A stretch of DNA of 64,000 nt from Rutidosis leptorrhynchoides (Eukaryota; Streptophyta; Magnoliopsida; Asterales; Asteraceae). The translations under genes and the position numbers were made by a program. The DNA lies in contig NC_092339.1 of NCBI RefSeq assembly GCF_046630445.1, positions 76,712,001 through 76,776,000 of the forward strand, given 5' to 3'. This document shows, one piece after another, positions 23,974 to 35,938 of the stretch (position 1 is the first letter of the stretch; every line of letters begins with the position of its first letter). Under the pieces are notes generated by a model. That model was given only the letters and a program-made list of their open reading frames with translations. It was not told the origin of the DNA and did not search any database.

Positions 23974-24152
23974 TGTGACAACCCGAAAATTTCCGACCAA
24001 ATTTAAACTTAATCTTTATATGGTTTCGACACGATAAGCAAAGTTTATTAAACCAAATCTCAAAATGTTTGAACTATTTCTTTTATGAATGCATTTGACC
24101 TTGACTATTCCCGATGATTCACGAACAATTTGTTTTGTAAGTAAATATGTAA

Positions 24153-24156
<4 letters not shown>

Positions 24157-24224
<68 letters not shown>
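24157..24224. repeat. (AT)n microsatellite
   Basis: About 68 bp of AT dinucleotide repeat within the B-prime LTR. Confidence 0.95.
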
Positions 24225-24229
<5 letters not shown>

Positions 24230-25690
24230 GTAAATCTATATATAAATATATATAATTTCTAATATAATGTAATCTTAGAAATAATAAATAATAAATAAAA
24301 GCTATTATAGAATATATTATATGAATAATAAATATTACATAAGTAATAATACATATATATAATACTTGTATAACTATAGATGTTATAATAATATTGCCAT
24401 TACTTTCAATATTAATATTGTCAAATATCAACACTAGTATTATTAATATTATTTGAAATGTATATAATCTATAATGTGAATTTGATACATATATAAATTA
24501 TTATAATATTTTTATTACTAATATTATTATTATCACTAATAATATTAGTATAATTAGTATTACTATTATTAATATTAATATCAGTACTATTAAAATTATT
24601 GAAAATTATAATATGAAAATTTATGCATTTGATTTGTTATGTTATTATTATTATTATTACTATTACTATTATTATAGTTATTATTGTTAATATCATTATT
24701 ATTGTTAATTAATATTATTATTATTAATATAATTACTAATATTATTATTAATATTATTAGTATTATCATTATTACTAAAATTATTAAAGAAATTTATTAT
24801 AATTATTATTATCTTTATAATAATACAACTTATTATTAATGTTATTGGTATTAATTATTATTTATCACTTATCAATATCAATTTTAATAAATTCACGGAT
24901 TAAGAAATAGGTAACATTATCTAACAATATTTTATTATTAATAATAACATATTATTATATTTAATTTATTTATTAATTAATTATTAATATTAAACCTAAT
25001 TTATAAATACAGATAGATGCGTAAAGTCTCAAACAGATATTTTTTTCTATTATTTTGTTCTACCTGTGATAAACTGTCGATACTCACCCCTTCAATAAAT
25101 CACGAGCTATGATTCTGTATTACTGAAAATTATTTGATTTCCATTATCCAAATCCATTGTAAATCTTTAGCTTCTATCTGATTTTTTTTAAACAGAAATA
25201 GGAAGCTCGCTATCTCTGTAACTTCACCTTTTTATCCAAAGTTTGATTTTGAATTTAATTTCGAAAACCAAAAATGCAGAAAAGTTCTAATTCATTGCTT
25301 GAAAATTTCTTTAAAGTTACAAAAGCTAATTCGAAGAAACGATCAAGAATTTCGAAGTAATAAAAAGTCAACAGATCGTTCTTCACCAAATTCTAAATCA
25401 TTTTGATATTTCAAGTCCAATTAATGATTCCATTAGTTTCTAGTGTTTATATTCGCTGCGAACAGCAGCACTCTTAAAACTTTTATTTATTTTATTTTAT
25501 TTTTATACAAACAACCATGAATGACTACTGATTTTCAGATTGCGAATTATTTTAAACCTTAAACTAGTTAATATGTTTGTTAATTGAAGCTCTGGTAGAC
25601 GAGGTATTTAGAAGAAGAAGAGAAAATAGGAAAACAGATAGAACGGGTTTAATTTAAATTAGGATAGAATAATATCATAAAAATAGAAAC

Positions 25691-25764
25691 GGTCTGATGG
25701 TTAGGGAGGTATTCGGGTATTCGAGAGGTTTCGGGTTCGATTCTCATTTGGGGCATTCTTTTTA
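25691..25764 (+). ncRNA. tRNA-like / SINE-head sequence
   Basis: An A-box-like TGATGGTTAGGGAGG (25695-25709) is followed about 25 bp later by a good B box, GGGTTCGATTC (25733-25743), then a TTTTT run (25760-25764) that would end polymerase III transcription. It is not a clean tRNA: no convincing anticodon arm or acceptor pairing by eye. B copies lack it at this place. Best read as a tRNA-derived SINE head or decayed tRNA gene in the LTR. Confidence 0.4.
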
Positions 25765-27542
25765 GAACAAGCTTCTAAGGTAGTTTTTCATTATCAAATT
25801 ATTATTAAGTTTATTATTATTATTATCTTTACTATTATTATTATTATTATTATTAATGTTGTTACTAGTATTATCATTATTAGTATTATTATTATTATAA
25901 TTATTATTATAAATATTATCATTATTAGTATTATGATTATGATTATGATTATTATTATTATTATCATTATTAGGAAAACAATACACCTATCATTATTATC
26001 ACTAATATTAGTATTATTACCGTACCTATAATTATTGTTATCATAAGAATTATTATTAATGTTATCATTATTATTACTATTAGCATGATTATCATCGTTA
26101 ATATCGATTGTTAAAAACTACTATCATTATAATCATTATCACTCTGTTAACATGAAAACTAATACTGATATTATTATTAATATTATCAATATCATTAATT
26201 TTTTTTTGTATGATTATGAAAATAGAGATTTTAAAAATAAATATACTGTTTACAAGGAAATTATAAATGAAATATCATCATTATTATTATTATCACTGAG
26301 CATTATCAATATTATTATAAATAGATATTCGTATATAAAATTACATTACCATAATATTAGTAATACATATCTCTATATTTTTTTTTATTAAAAATGATAA
26401 TAATTAAGTTATAAAAGAAATCAATTAATACATAAATATATTTCTTATAATATAAAAACCCTAGTATAATTTTTTTTATTAATAACCTGTTATAAAGAAA
26501 GATAAATATTAGTTATATAAAATATATAAATTAAAATATATTAAATTTAACTAAATAACATATAATATAACAAGCATATTATTAATAATAATATATATAA
26601 ACTTGCTCGATTACGATCATATGTGTTAATAGATATACAATTGATATAGGTTCGTGAATCCGAGGCCAACCCTGCATTATTCAGTATCGTCGTATGAATA
26701 TTTTTACTACAAAATATCGTATCGTGAGTTTCATTTGCTCCCTTTTTAAATGCTTTTGCAATATATATTTTTGGGACTGAGAATACATGCGATGCTTTTA
26801 TAAATATTTTACGAAATAGACACAAGTAATCGAAACTACATTCTATGGTTGGATTATCGAATCGAATATCACCCCTTTTAGCTTGGTAGCCTAAGAATTA
26901 GGGAACAGACACCCTAATTGACGCGAATCCTAAAGGTAGATCTATGGGCACTAACTCCCCCCATGCTGGAAAATGGTATGCTTTAGTATTTCGAGTTTAT
27001 ATTATACAGATGGATTTCTGCTTTGGGGATATTCTATATGCATGATGTTAATGTCGGTTACCAGGTGTTCAATCCATATGAATGATTTTTAAACACTTGC
27101 GAGTGTATGATTATTGAATAAAGGAAATCTTGTGGTCTATTAAAATTATGGAAATGATTGATTACGATAAACTAATGAACTCACCAACCTTTTAGTTGAC
27201 ACTTTAAAGCATGTTTATTCTCAGGTATTAAGGAAATCTTCCGCTGTGCATTTGCTCATTTTAAAGATATTACTTGGAATCATTCATGGCATATTTCAAA
27301 AGACATTGCATTCAAGTCGTTGAGTTCAATAAAGATTATTATTAAGTAAATGACAGATTAGGTCATTTATAAGTTGGATATTATGAAATGGTATACATGC
27401 ATGTCAACTTTCGATGTAATGAAAGGTTGTCTTTTAAAAATGAATGCAATGTTTGTAAAATGTATCATATAGAGGTCAAATACCTCGCGATGTAATCATA
27501 TGTTGTTGTATTCATCCTTTTGGATTAGGACGGGTCGCTTCA

Positions 27543-27730
27543 TGTGGTATCAGAGTGGTGGTCTTAGCAAACTAGGTCTTGCATTAGTGTGTCTAACTGA
27601 TAGTTGATTAGATGCATTAGTGAGTCTGGACTTCGACCGTGTCTGCATGTCAAAAGTTTTGCTTATCATTTCGTGTCGAAAATTACCTGCTTATCATTCT
27701 TAGGGAATCATTTGCTTATCATTCTTAGTC
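27543..27730 (+). promoter_or_regulatory. B-prime primer-binding site and leader motifs
   Basis: TGGTATCAGAGTGG (27545-27558) follows the LTR end. Then come GCATTAGTGTGTCT (27581-27594), GCATTAGTGAGTCT (27614-27627) and GGACTTCGACCGTGT (27628-27642), then several TGCTTATCATT repeats to about 27730. The same order is seen in element B. Confidence 0.65.
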
Positions 27731-27956
27731 TAGACACATCTTACTGCATTGATTGCATGAATAGTGTATAGACAAAAATCCATATCTTAGCGTATTTGTT
27801 ACTATAAACTTTGCCCGATATATTTCGTAAATTCCTCCGTAATCTATGAAATCTTTTGTTCTATATATATATAGAGAGATATTCTATGTAATTATAATAC
27901 CATATGATAGTCAGAAATCATTTCATATCATAAAATCCTTTGTTCAATCGTACGAA

Positions 27957-28386
27957 ATGGAATTCGCCACTAGTTTAAGTCCCTCGGATTCCGATATGGA
28001 TTTCCACTCGAGCTCCGAAGGTAGTGTAACCAGAATGAATCAACCAATCAGCAATCCCCAATTCATCTGATGGATTCGTAGTCGACTTAGTCAATGGAGA
28101 CGCGAAGAAGGCGATCCCTTCCACCAACCAAATTCACCTCTTGGTGAAGAATCTGAAGCACTTACCGGCGAACCTGTTCGTAATACTATTTTCTCTCTCA
28201 TATCCAGAGTATCTCACCACGATTATATTCTATCTAAAATTCTAAACCTTATTCATTCGCTCGTTCGGACCGACAATCATCCCGGAATAATAGAAGAAGT
28301 CAACGAACTTCGCGCTCGAGTAATCAATTTGGAGAATATGGTGCAGCTTCAACAACATCATCGGCACCAACAGTACCATCAATAAA
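27957..28386 (+). pseudogene. B-prime copy of the small coiled-coil ORF
   Basis: Homologous to the 131-residue ORF of element B, with the same LTGEPVRNTIFSLISRV core and an EEVNELRARV coiled-coil segment. One TGA (28068-28070) interrupts it in the N-terminal third, at the place where B reads through a Trp-rich stretch. The frame is open from there to TAA at 28384. One substitution away from coding, so decay is recent or read-through is conceivable. Confidence 0.6.
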
Positions 28387-29220
28387 CAGCACCAGTACCA
28401 TCAACAATCCACGCCTCAACATCTCATTCTGTACCTCGAGCATAACCATCATTCTACATGACGTTCTACATCATTTATCTTCGTTCGACATGGCAATTAT
28501 GTAATCTCTAATGTTTTAGAGATTATATATTCTTGTTCTAACGGTAAATCAAATGAGATTAATATCATATTAACTCATTTAAATCAATTTTGATATATCA
28601 AAATCCAACAATTGGCATAATGAAGAAAACATTTGATAAAATAAAAATTTGTTAGAAACAAACAAATTAACTATGAGAAATTTTGTTAAGAATCCACGTT
28701 AATGAAATCCTAGCTAACTGTTCCTAGCTAACTGATTACATTTTATTTATCACAATTTATTTATCGCAATTTATATTCTCGCAATTTTATTTATCGTCAT
28801 TTAATTTCTGTTATTTATTTTACGCACTTTAAATATCGGGACACGTATACAAGGTTTTGACATATCATATCGACACATCTATATATATTATTTGGAATAA
28901 CCAGACACTCTATATGCGGTAATGATCGAGTTAGCTATACAGGGTTGAGGTTGATTCTAAAATAATATATATACTTCGAGTTGTGATCGAGTCTGAGACA
29001 TGTATACAATGGGTCACGATACGTATTAATTAATTCGAATATTATATATTAAACTATATATGAATTATTGAATTACTAACTGTGGACTACCAACATTGGA
29101 CAATTAAAATGAGTTAAAATATTGATTATAACATATGAAACTAAACATTCATTCAAGTTTGCCACTTGATCTCATCCTAAACCTCATTTGTATCTTGACG
29201 ATTACAATCTGCGTTCAAAC
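28387..29220. other. B-prime interior, with a family-A LTR-like block
   Basis: No coding content. The piece at about 28,850-29,100 aligns with the family-A LTR segment at 33,741-33,960 (shared GTTAGCTATACAGGGTTGAG and CTAACTGTGGAC). It is either an old LTR fragment or a recombination scar between the two families. Confidence 0.5.
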
Positions 29221-30541
29221 CTTTCATGATTCTTGAAAACACCTCAATCGAGAGGATGCACCAACCGCACTTCATTTACGGAAGGAAAGATTAATGCATA
29301 TAGTTATGCACCTGAAAATACTCGGAACCTGAGTAAACGTTTAACACGTATCTGTGCTAGCTCCTTTGGCATTGTTAATACTGAAAATAACTTTGCAATC
29401 TCTTTCCAAATTAGCAAATTTTGTCACAGCTCCAGCAAGTCAACTTCGACTTTTCAATCGTACTAGTCTTATTATAACCTTGATATATAAGTTTACTTTT
29501 CGTCATCGTTACCGGGGAACCGCTTATATCCCACCGCATTAGCAGTAAACTTACCAGCAACTTCCTTGATCTTTGACTTTCCGAAAAACCATTATAATTG
29601 TTCATTAAAATCCTATCATATATCTATCTACATCTTGTAACAATAATTGTCATATCAACTACCGGGAAACTTCAATCACCAATCTCGAATCATTTCTACA
29701 TCAACAGTTATATGTACACATATAACATATATCTCTTAGAATTATGATCTTCCATTCTGAAATTCTGAAAAGTACCCAGTCTGTGAATCGATACTCGGAA
29801 TGTTGAAAAAGTTGAATGAAGCAACAAAAACTGTAAACGACCTTAGCAGTCAAAAGTTTGACGATAAAGATTGGTGTGTTGGCAAAGATCAGAAAAAGAG
29901 AAGATTTGATACTGAAAAATGGATTGAGAAAACCATGAAGAAGACTGTGGACAAATCACAAAGACTAAACCTGCCTTCAAAGAATCCAAATGATTCAGTA
30001 TCTGCTGAAGTTATTAATGAATACCTTGCTCCTGACTCTACACTGTTACGGACAAATCTTCATCATCATCCATCGATATTAGAAATTCTAAGATATCATC
30101 GTATCTTTCATTATAAATATCCTCGATATTTCTGAAGATATTTTTATAACTATTCTTATCTGAAATCATCTATCTCTTCGCGCTATCTGTATTACATCAT
30201 AAAGGAAACTGTTAGTTTCTATATTATGTAAACTTTCGAGTTTAAATTATGAATGTTTTTGAAGTAATGTTGGAAACTGAAGCATGAGTTAGTATAATAT
30301 AATGACACTTGATCAATGTGATTATATTGCAGTAAGTCATGCTGAGTTTCTAATGGAACGTGATGATTCACAGACCCTAACGTCATCATGTGCCATGATG
30401 CATGACTCTTACATTCTACCTAATCTCCAAACATAGCGAGAACATATCTTCCTGATAGATCTATCTTTCTCTTGAATTCTGGTAATTTAACCAATCAAAA
30501 TCGTACTATTACAATTTCTCCCTTAGAACATTAGTCATGTT
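29221..30541 (+). other. B-prime interior, decayed coding-like segment
   Basis: The reverse-complement counterpart lies in B at about 14,530-15,850. On the sense strand an open stretch (29800-30132) contains a Lys/Asp-rich segment ending in VINEYLAPDS, which I do not recognise. Sense-strand RGTAYIP near 29,516-29,536 resembles RGTSYIP in family-A ORF1. On the antisense strand 29411-29605 reads a zinc-knuckle-like CWSCDK. Which strand was ancestral coding cannot be settled by eye. Confidence 0.4.
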
Positions 30542-31725
30542 TGAAATGTCCCGTTCTTATTGATTAAAAACGTTCCATATTAATTGATTTCGTTGCGAGG
30601 TTTTGACCTCTATATGAGACGTTTTTCAAAGACTGCATTCATTTTTAAAACAAACCATAACCTTTATTTCATAAATAAAGGTTTAAAAGCTTTACGTAGA
30701 TTATCAAATAATGATAATCTAAAATATCCTGTTTACACACGACCATTACATAATGGTTTACAATACAAATATGTTACATCGAAATCAGTTTCTTGAATGC
30801 AGTTTTTACACAATATCATACAAACATGGACTCCAAATCTTGTCCTTATTTTAGTATGCAACAGCGGAAGCTCTTAGTATTCACCTGAGAATAAACATGC
30901 TTTAAACGTCAACAAAAATGTTGGTGAGTTATAGGTTTAACCTATATGTATCAAATCGTAACAATAGACCACAAGATTTTATATTTCAATACACATCCCA
31001 TACATAGAGATAAAAATCATTCATATGGTGAACACCTGGTAACCGACATTAACAAGATGCATATATATATAAGAATATCCCCATCATTCCGGGACACCCT
31101 TCGGATATGATATAAATTTCGAAGTACTAAAGCATCCGGTACTTTGGATGGGGTTTGTTAGGCCCAATAGATCTATCTTTAGGATTCGCGTCAATTAGGG
31201 TGTCTGTTCCCTAATTCTTAGATTACCAGACTTAATAAAAAGGGGCATATTCGATTTCGATAATTCAACCATAGAATGTAGTTTCACGTACTTGTGTCTA
31301 TTTTGTAAATCATTTATAAAACCTGCATGTATTCTCATCCCAAAAATATTAGATTTTAAAAGTGGGACTATAACTCACTTTCACAGATTTTTACTTCGTC
31401 GGGAAGTAAGACTTGGCCACTGGTTGATTCACGAACCTATAACAATATATACATATATATCAAAGTATGTTTAAAATATATTTACAACACTTTTAATATA
31501 TTTTGATGTTTTAAGTTTATTAAGTCAGCTGTCCTCGTTAGTAACCTACAACTAGTTGTCCACAGTTAGATGTACAGAAATAAATCGATAAATATTATCT
31601 TGAATCAATCCACGACCCAGTGTATACGTATCTCAGTATTGATCACAACTCAAACTATATATATTTTGGAATCAACCTCAACCCTGTATAGCTAACTCCA
31701 ACATTCACATATAGAGTGTCTATGG
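30542..31725 (-). repeat. Family-A LTR, 3' third, minus strand (interrupted)
   Basis: Reverse complement of the last about 1.18 kb of a family-A LTR, beginning with TGAAATGTCCCG at 30542. It is inserted in the B-prime interior (candidate duplication ATGTT at 30537-30541). At 31725 it is cut by A1, whose presumed target duplication is TATGG (31721-31725). The rest of this LTR is not found to the right, because A1 loses its 3' end at 46437. Confidence 0.85.
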
Positions 31726-34700
31726 TGTAGTGACCCGAACTTTTCCATGTTTATATATATTAATTGAGATTGATATTTACATGATTAAATGTTTCCAACA
31801 TGTTAAGCAATCAAACTTGTTAAGACTTGATTAATTGAAATATGTTTCATATAGACAATTGACCACCCAAGTTGACCGGTGATTCACGAACGTTAAAACT
31901 TGTAAAAACTATATGATGACATATATATGGATATATATATAGGTAACATGATACTATGATAAGTAAACATATCATTAAGTATATTAACAATGAACTACAT
32001 ATGTAAAAACAAGACTACTAACTTAATGATTTTTAAACGAGACATATATGTAACGATTATCGTTGTAAAGACATTTAATGTATATATATCATATTAAGAG
32101 ATATTCATACATGATAATATCATGATAATATAATAATTTAAAATCTCATTTGATATTATAAACATTGGGTTAACAACATTTAACAAGATCGTTAACCTAA
32201 AGGTTTCAAAACAACACTTACATGTAACGACTAACGATGACTTAACGACTCAGTTAAAATGTATATACATGTAGTGTTTTAATATGTATTTATACACTTT
32301 TGAAATACTTCAATACACTTATCAAAATACTTCTACTTAACAAAAATGCTTACAATTACATCCTCGTTCAGTTTCATCAACAATTCTACTCGTATGCACC
32401 CGTATTCGTACTCGTACAATACACAGCTTTTAGATGTATGTACTATTGGTATATACACTCCAATGATCAGATCTTAGCAGCCCATGTGAGTCACCTAACA
32501 CATGTGGGAACCATCATTTGGCAACTAGCATGAAATATCTCATAAAATTACAAAAATATGAGTAATCATTCATGACTTATTTACATGAAAACAAAATTAC
32601 ATATCCTTTATATCTAATCCATACACCAACGACCAAAAACACCTACAAACACTTTCATTCTTCAATTTTCTTCATCTAATTGATCTCTCTCAAGTTCTAT
32701 CTTCAAGTTCTAAGTGTCCTTCATAAATTCCAAAAGTTCTAGTTTCATAAAATCAAGAATACTTTCAAGTTTGCTAGCTCACTTCCAATCTTGTAAGGTG
32801 ATCATCCAACCTCAAGAAATCTTTGTTTCTTACAGTAGGTTATCATTCTAATACAAGGTAATAATCATATTCAAACTTTGGTTCAATTTCTATAACTATA
32901 ACAATCTTATTTCAAGTGATGATCTTACTTGAACTTGTTTTCGTGTCATGATTCTGCTTCAAGAACTTCGAGCCATCCAAGGATCCATTGAAGCTAGATC
33001 TATTTTTCTCTTTTCCAGTAGGTTTATCCAAGGAACTTAAGGTAGTAATGATGTTCATAACATCATTCGATTCATACATATAAAGCTATCTTATTCGAAG
33101 GTTTAAACTTGTAATCACTAGAACATAGTTTAGTTAATTCTAAACTTGTTCGCAAACAAAAGTTAATCCTTGTAAATTGACTTTTAAAATCAACTAAACA
33201 CATGTTCTATATCTATATGATATGCTAACTTAATGATTTAAAACCTGGAAACACGAAAAACACCGTAAAACCGGATTTACGCCGTCGTAGTAACACCGCG
33301 GGCTGTTTTGGGTTAGTTAATTAAAAACTATGATAAACTTTGATTTAAAAGTTGTTATTCAGAGAAAATGATTTTTATTATGAACATGAAACTATATCCA
33401 AAAATTATGGTTAAACTCAAAGTGGAAGTATGTTTTCTAAAATGGTCATCTAGACGTCGTTCTTTCGACTGAAATGACTACCTTTACAAAAACGACTTGT
33501 AACTTATTTTTCTGACTATAAACCTATACTTTTTCTATTTAGATTCATAAAATAGAGTTCAATATGAAACCATAGCAATTTGATTCACTCAAAACGGATT
33601 TAAAATGAAGAAGTTATGGGTAAAACAAGATTGGATAATTTTTCTCATTTTAGCTACGTGAAAATTGGTAACAAATCTATTCCAACCATAACTTAATCAA
33701 CTTGTATTGTATATTATGCAATCTTGAGATACCATAGACACGTATACAATGTTTCGACCTATCATGTCGACACATCTATATATATTTCGGAACAACCATA
33801 GACACTCTATATGTGAATGTTGGAGTTAGCTATACAGGGTTGAGGTTGATTCCAAAATATATATAGTTTGAGTTGTGATCAATACTGAGATACGTATACA
33901 CTGGGTCGTGGATTGATTCAAGATAATATTTATCGATTTATTTTTGTACATCTAACTGTGGACAACTAGTTGTAGGTTACTAACGAGGACAGCTGACTTA
34001 ATAAACTTAAAACATCAAAATATATTAAAAGTGTTGTAAATATATTTTGAACATACTTTGATATATATGTATATATTGTTATAGGTTCATGAATCAACCA
34101 GTGGCCAAGTCTTACTTCCCGACGAAGTAAAAATCTGTGAAAGTGAGTTATAGTCCCACTTTTAAAATCTAATATTTTTGGGATGAGAATACATGCAGGT
34201 TTTATAAATGATTTACAAAATAGACACAAGTACGTGAAACTACATTCTATGGTTGAATTATCGAAATCGAATATGCCCTTTTTTATTAAGTCTGGTAATC
34301 TAAGAATTAGGGAACAGACACCCTAATTGACGCGAATCCTAAAGATAGATCTATTGGGCCCAACAAGCCCCATCCAAAGTACCGGATGCTTTAGTACTTC
34401 GAAATTTATATCATATCCGAAGGGTGTCCCGGAATGATGGGGATATTCTTATATATGCATCTTGTTAATGTCGGTTACCAGGTGTTCACCATATGAATGA
34501 TTTTTATCTCTATGTATGGGATGTGTATTGAAATATGAAATCTTGTGGTCTATTATTATGATTTGATATATATAGGTTAAACCTATAACTCACCAACATT
34601 TTTGTTGACGTTTTAAGCATGTTTATTCTCAGGTGATTATTAAGAGCTTCCGCTGTCGCATACTTAAATAAGGACGAGATTTGGAGTCCATGCTTGTATG

Positions 34701-34975
34701 ATATTGTGTAAAAACTGCATTCAAGAAACTTATTTTGTTGTAACATATTTGTATTGTAAACCATTATGTAATGGTCGTGTGTAAACAGGATATTTTAGAT
34801 TATCATTATTTGATAATCTACGTAAAGCTTTTTAAACCTTTATTGATGAAATAAAGGTTATGGTTTGTTTTAAAATGAATGCAGTCTTTGAAAAACGTCT
34901 CATATAGAGGTCAAAACCTCGCAACGAAATCAATTAATATGGAACGTTTTTAATCAATAAGAACGGGACATTTCA
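31726..34975 (+). repeat. A1 5' LTR
   Basis: 3,250 bp, TGTAGTGACCCGAAC to GAACGGGACATTTCA. CGTA-rich motifs (CGTATTCGTACTCGTACAA near 32402-32420) lie about 200 bp before a TATA-like TTTATATCTA (32607-32616), which is followed by a CT-rich presumed leader. The short ORF at 32300-32533 recurs in the other family-A LTRs because the LTRs are nearly identical, not because it is clearly a gene. Confidence 0.92.
32607..32616 (+). promoter_or_regulatory. Candidate TATA box of the family-A LTR
   Basis: TTTATATCTA, followed 25-40 bp later by an A/C-rich then CT-rich leader (CAATTTTCTTCATC, TCTCTCAAG). The same site occurs in the A2 LTRs near 51551 and 61410. The assignment is from composition only. 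Confidence 0.35.
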
Positions 34976-35075
34976 GTTGGTATCCGAGCGTTGGTCTTAG
35001 AGAACCAGAATTTTGCATTAGTGTGTCTTATCGAGTTTGTTAGGATGCATTAGTGAGTCTGGACTTCGACCGTGT
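34976..35075 (+). promoter_or_regulatory. A1 primer-binding site and leader motifs
   Basis: TGGTATCCGAGCG (34978-34990) differs from the usual TGGTATCAGAGC by one base. It is followed by GCATTAGTGTGTCT (35015-35028), GCATTAGTGAGTCT (35047-35060) and GGACTTCGACCGTGT (35061-35075), as in B and B-prime. Confidence 0.75.
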
Positions 35076-35184
35076 TTACTTGAAAAATGATTGCTTAACA
35101 AATTTTGTTGGAAACTATATATTTTTAACATGTGAATATTATGTGATATATTAATCTCTTAACGTGTTTGATATTATGTGATAG

Positions 35185-35799
35185 ATGTCTACCTCTATAA
35201 CAAGTCCTATTGACTCACCTAATAATAATGAAGAGTCAAATGTAAATTGGAATGATTCGTGGACTGATTCACAAGTTCCCGAAGAGGAACCGGAAGAAGA
35301 GTCGGAACCGGAAGAAGAATCGGAACCGGAAGAAGAATCGGAACCGGATGAAGAAATAGAACCGGTGGGAGAAATAATAAAACGGTTAAGTAAAAGAAAA
35401 TCCTCAACCAACCGACCAAGGTTAATTATGGTCAATGGTGTTTCCGCCAAGGAAGCAAAATATTGGGAGGATTACCAATTCTCCGATGAATCGGATTCCG
35501 ACGAGAATTCCGATGATGTTATAGAAATTACCCCAACTGAATTTAAAAAGGCAAAAGAAAATAATAAGGGAAAGGGCACAAAAATAGAGAAATCTAATTC
35601 CAACCCCGATGAACTTTATATGTATCGTCAACCCCCGAAGTCCTTAAGTTGTAACAATGACCCGGGAACCTCTAAACCACCAGGTTTTTCTAAACCAATG
35701 TGGATCACGACGGCTCGTATTAGGGGAACATCATATATCCCTAGAAACTTGGCAAAACGAACCAAAACCGAAGAAGAAGAAATAAGCGAGTCGAAATAA
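35185..35799 (+). CDS. A1 ORF1: acidic protein of unknown function (204 residues)
   Basis: A full-length ORF between the leader and the F-box region. Residues about 33-61 are a run of Glu/Pro/Ser repeats (EEESEPE, three copies). A basic patch KRLSKRKSS follows near 67-75, then an acidic DESDSDENSDD, then a Lys-rich stretch and a conserved tail with ARIRGTSYIPRNLAKR. There is no transmembrane segment, zinc knuckle or enzyme motif. A2 has the same ORF ending 13 residues earlier through a CGA-to-TGA change. I do not recognise the family. The alternating acidic and basic blocks suggest an intrinsically disordered protein that binds nucleic acid or chromatin (inference). Confidence 0.6.
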   Translation: MSTSITSPIDSPNNNEESNVNWNDSWTDSQVPEEEPEEESEPEEESEPEEESEPDEEIEPVGEIIKRLSKRKSSTNRPRLIMVNGVSAKEAKYWEDYQFSDESDSDENSDDVIEITPTEFKKAKENNKGKGTKIEKSNSNPDELYMYRQPPKSLSCNNDPGTSKPPGFSKPMWITTARIRGTSYIPRNLAKRTKTEEEEISESK

Positions 35800-35938
35800 G
35801 ATAGTTGTATTCGTGTGGTGTAATATATGTAATATAGTGTGCTTATGCTTTATGATATATGTAAAAATTGCTTGTATTAATAAGTATTTTTTTTTTATGA
35901 ATCTAACTCTTGTCTATTTTACAGTATAAAAACACAAA

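Larger units (their letters stand above)
23974..27542 (+). repeat. B-prime 5' LTR
   Basis: 3,569 bp, TGTGACAACCCGAAAATT at the start and CGGGTCGCTTCA at the end. It is diverged from B in the middle (rich in TTA/ATT trinucleotides, 24,480-26,400) but alignable at both ends. It contains an (AT)n tract at 24157-24224 and a tRNA-like insertion at 25691-25764. Its final kilobase (26,640-27,542) shares blocks with family-A LTRs. Confidence 0.85.
23974..30541 (+). mobile_element. Truncated non-autonomous element 'B-prime'
   Basis: A plus-strand relative of B: 5' LTR 23974-27542, primer-binding site, leader, small ORF and about 2.2 kb of decayed interior. At 30542 a family-A LTR in the opposite orientation takes over, and no 3' LTR of B-prime follows in the window. 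It is inserted in Copia integrase; the 5 bp before it are CCGTC, but the other side is not visible. No pol genes are seen. Confidence 0.8.

Noticed and set aside
32300-32533. A 77-residue ORF repeated in every family-A LTR (also 45054, 51245 and 61100)
   Set aside because: The LTR copies are nearly identical overall, so ORF conservation carries no information. The composition is ordinary LTR sequence and there is no recognisable domain.
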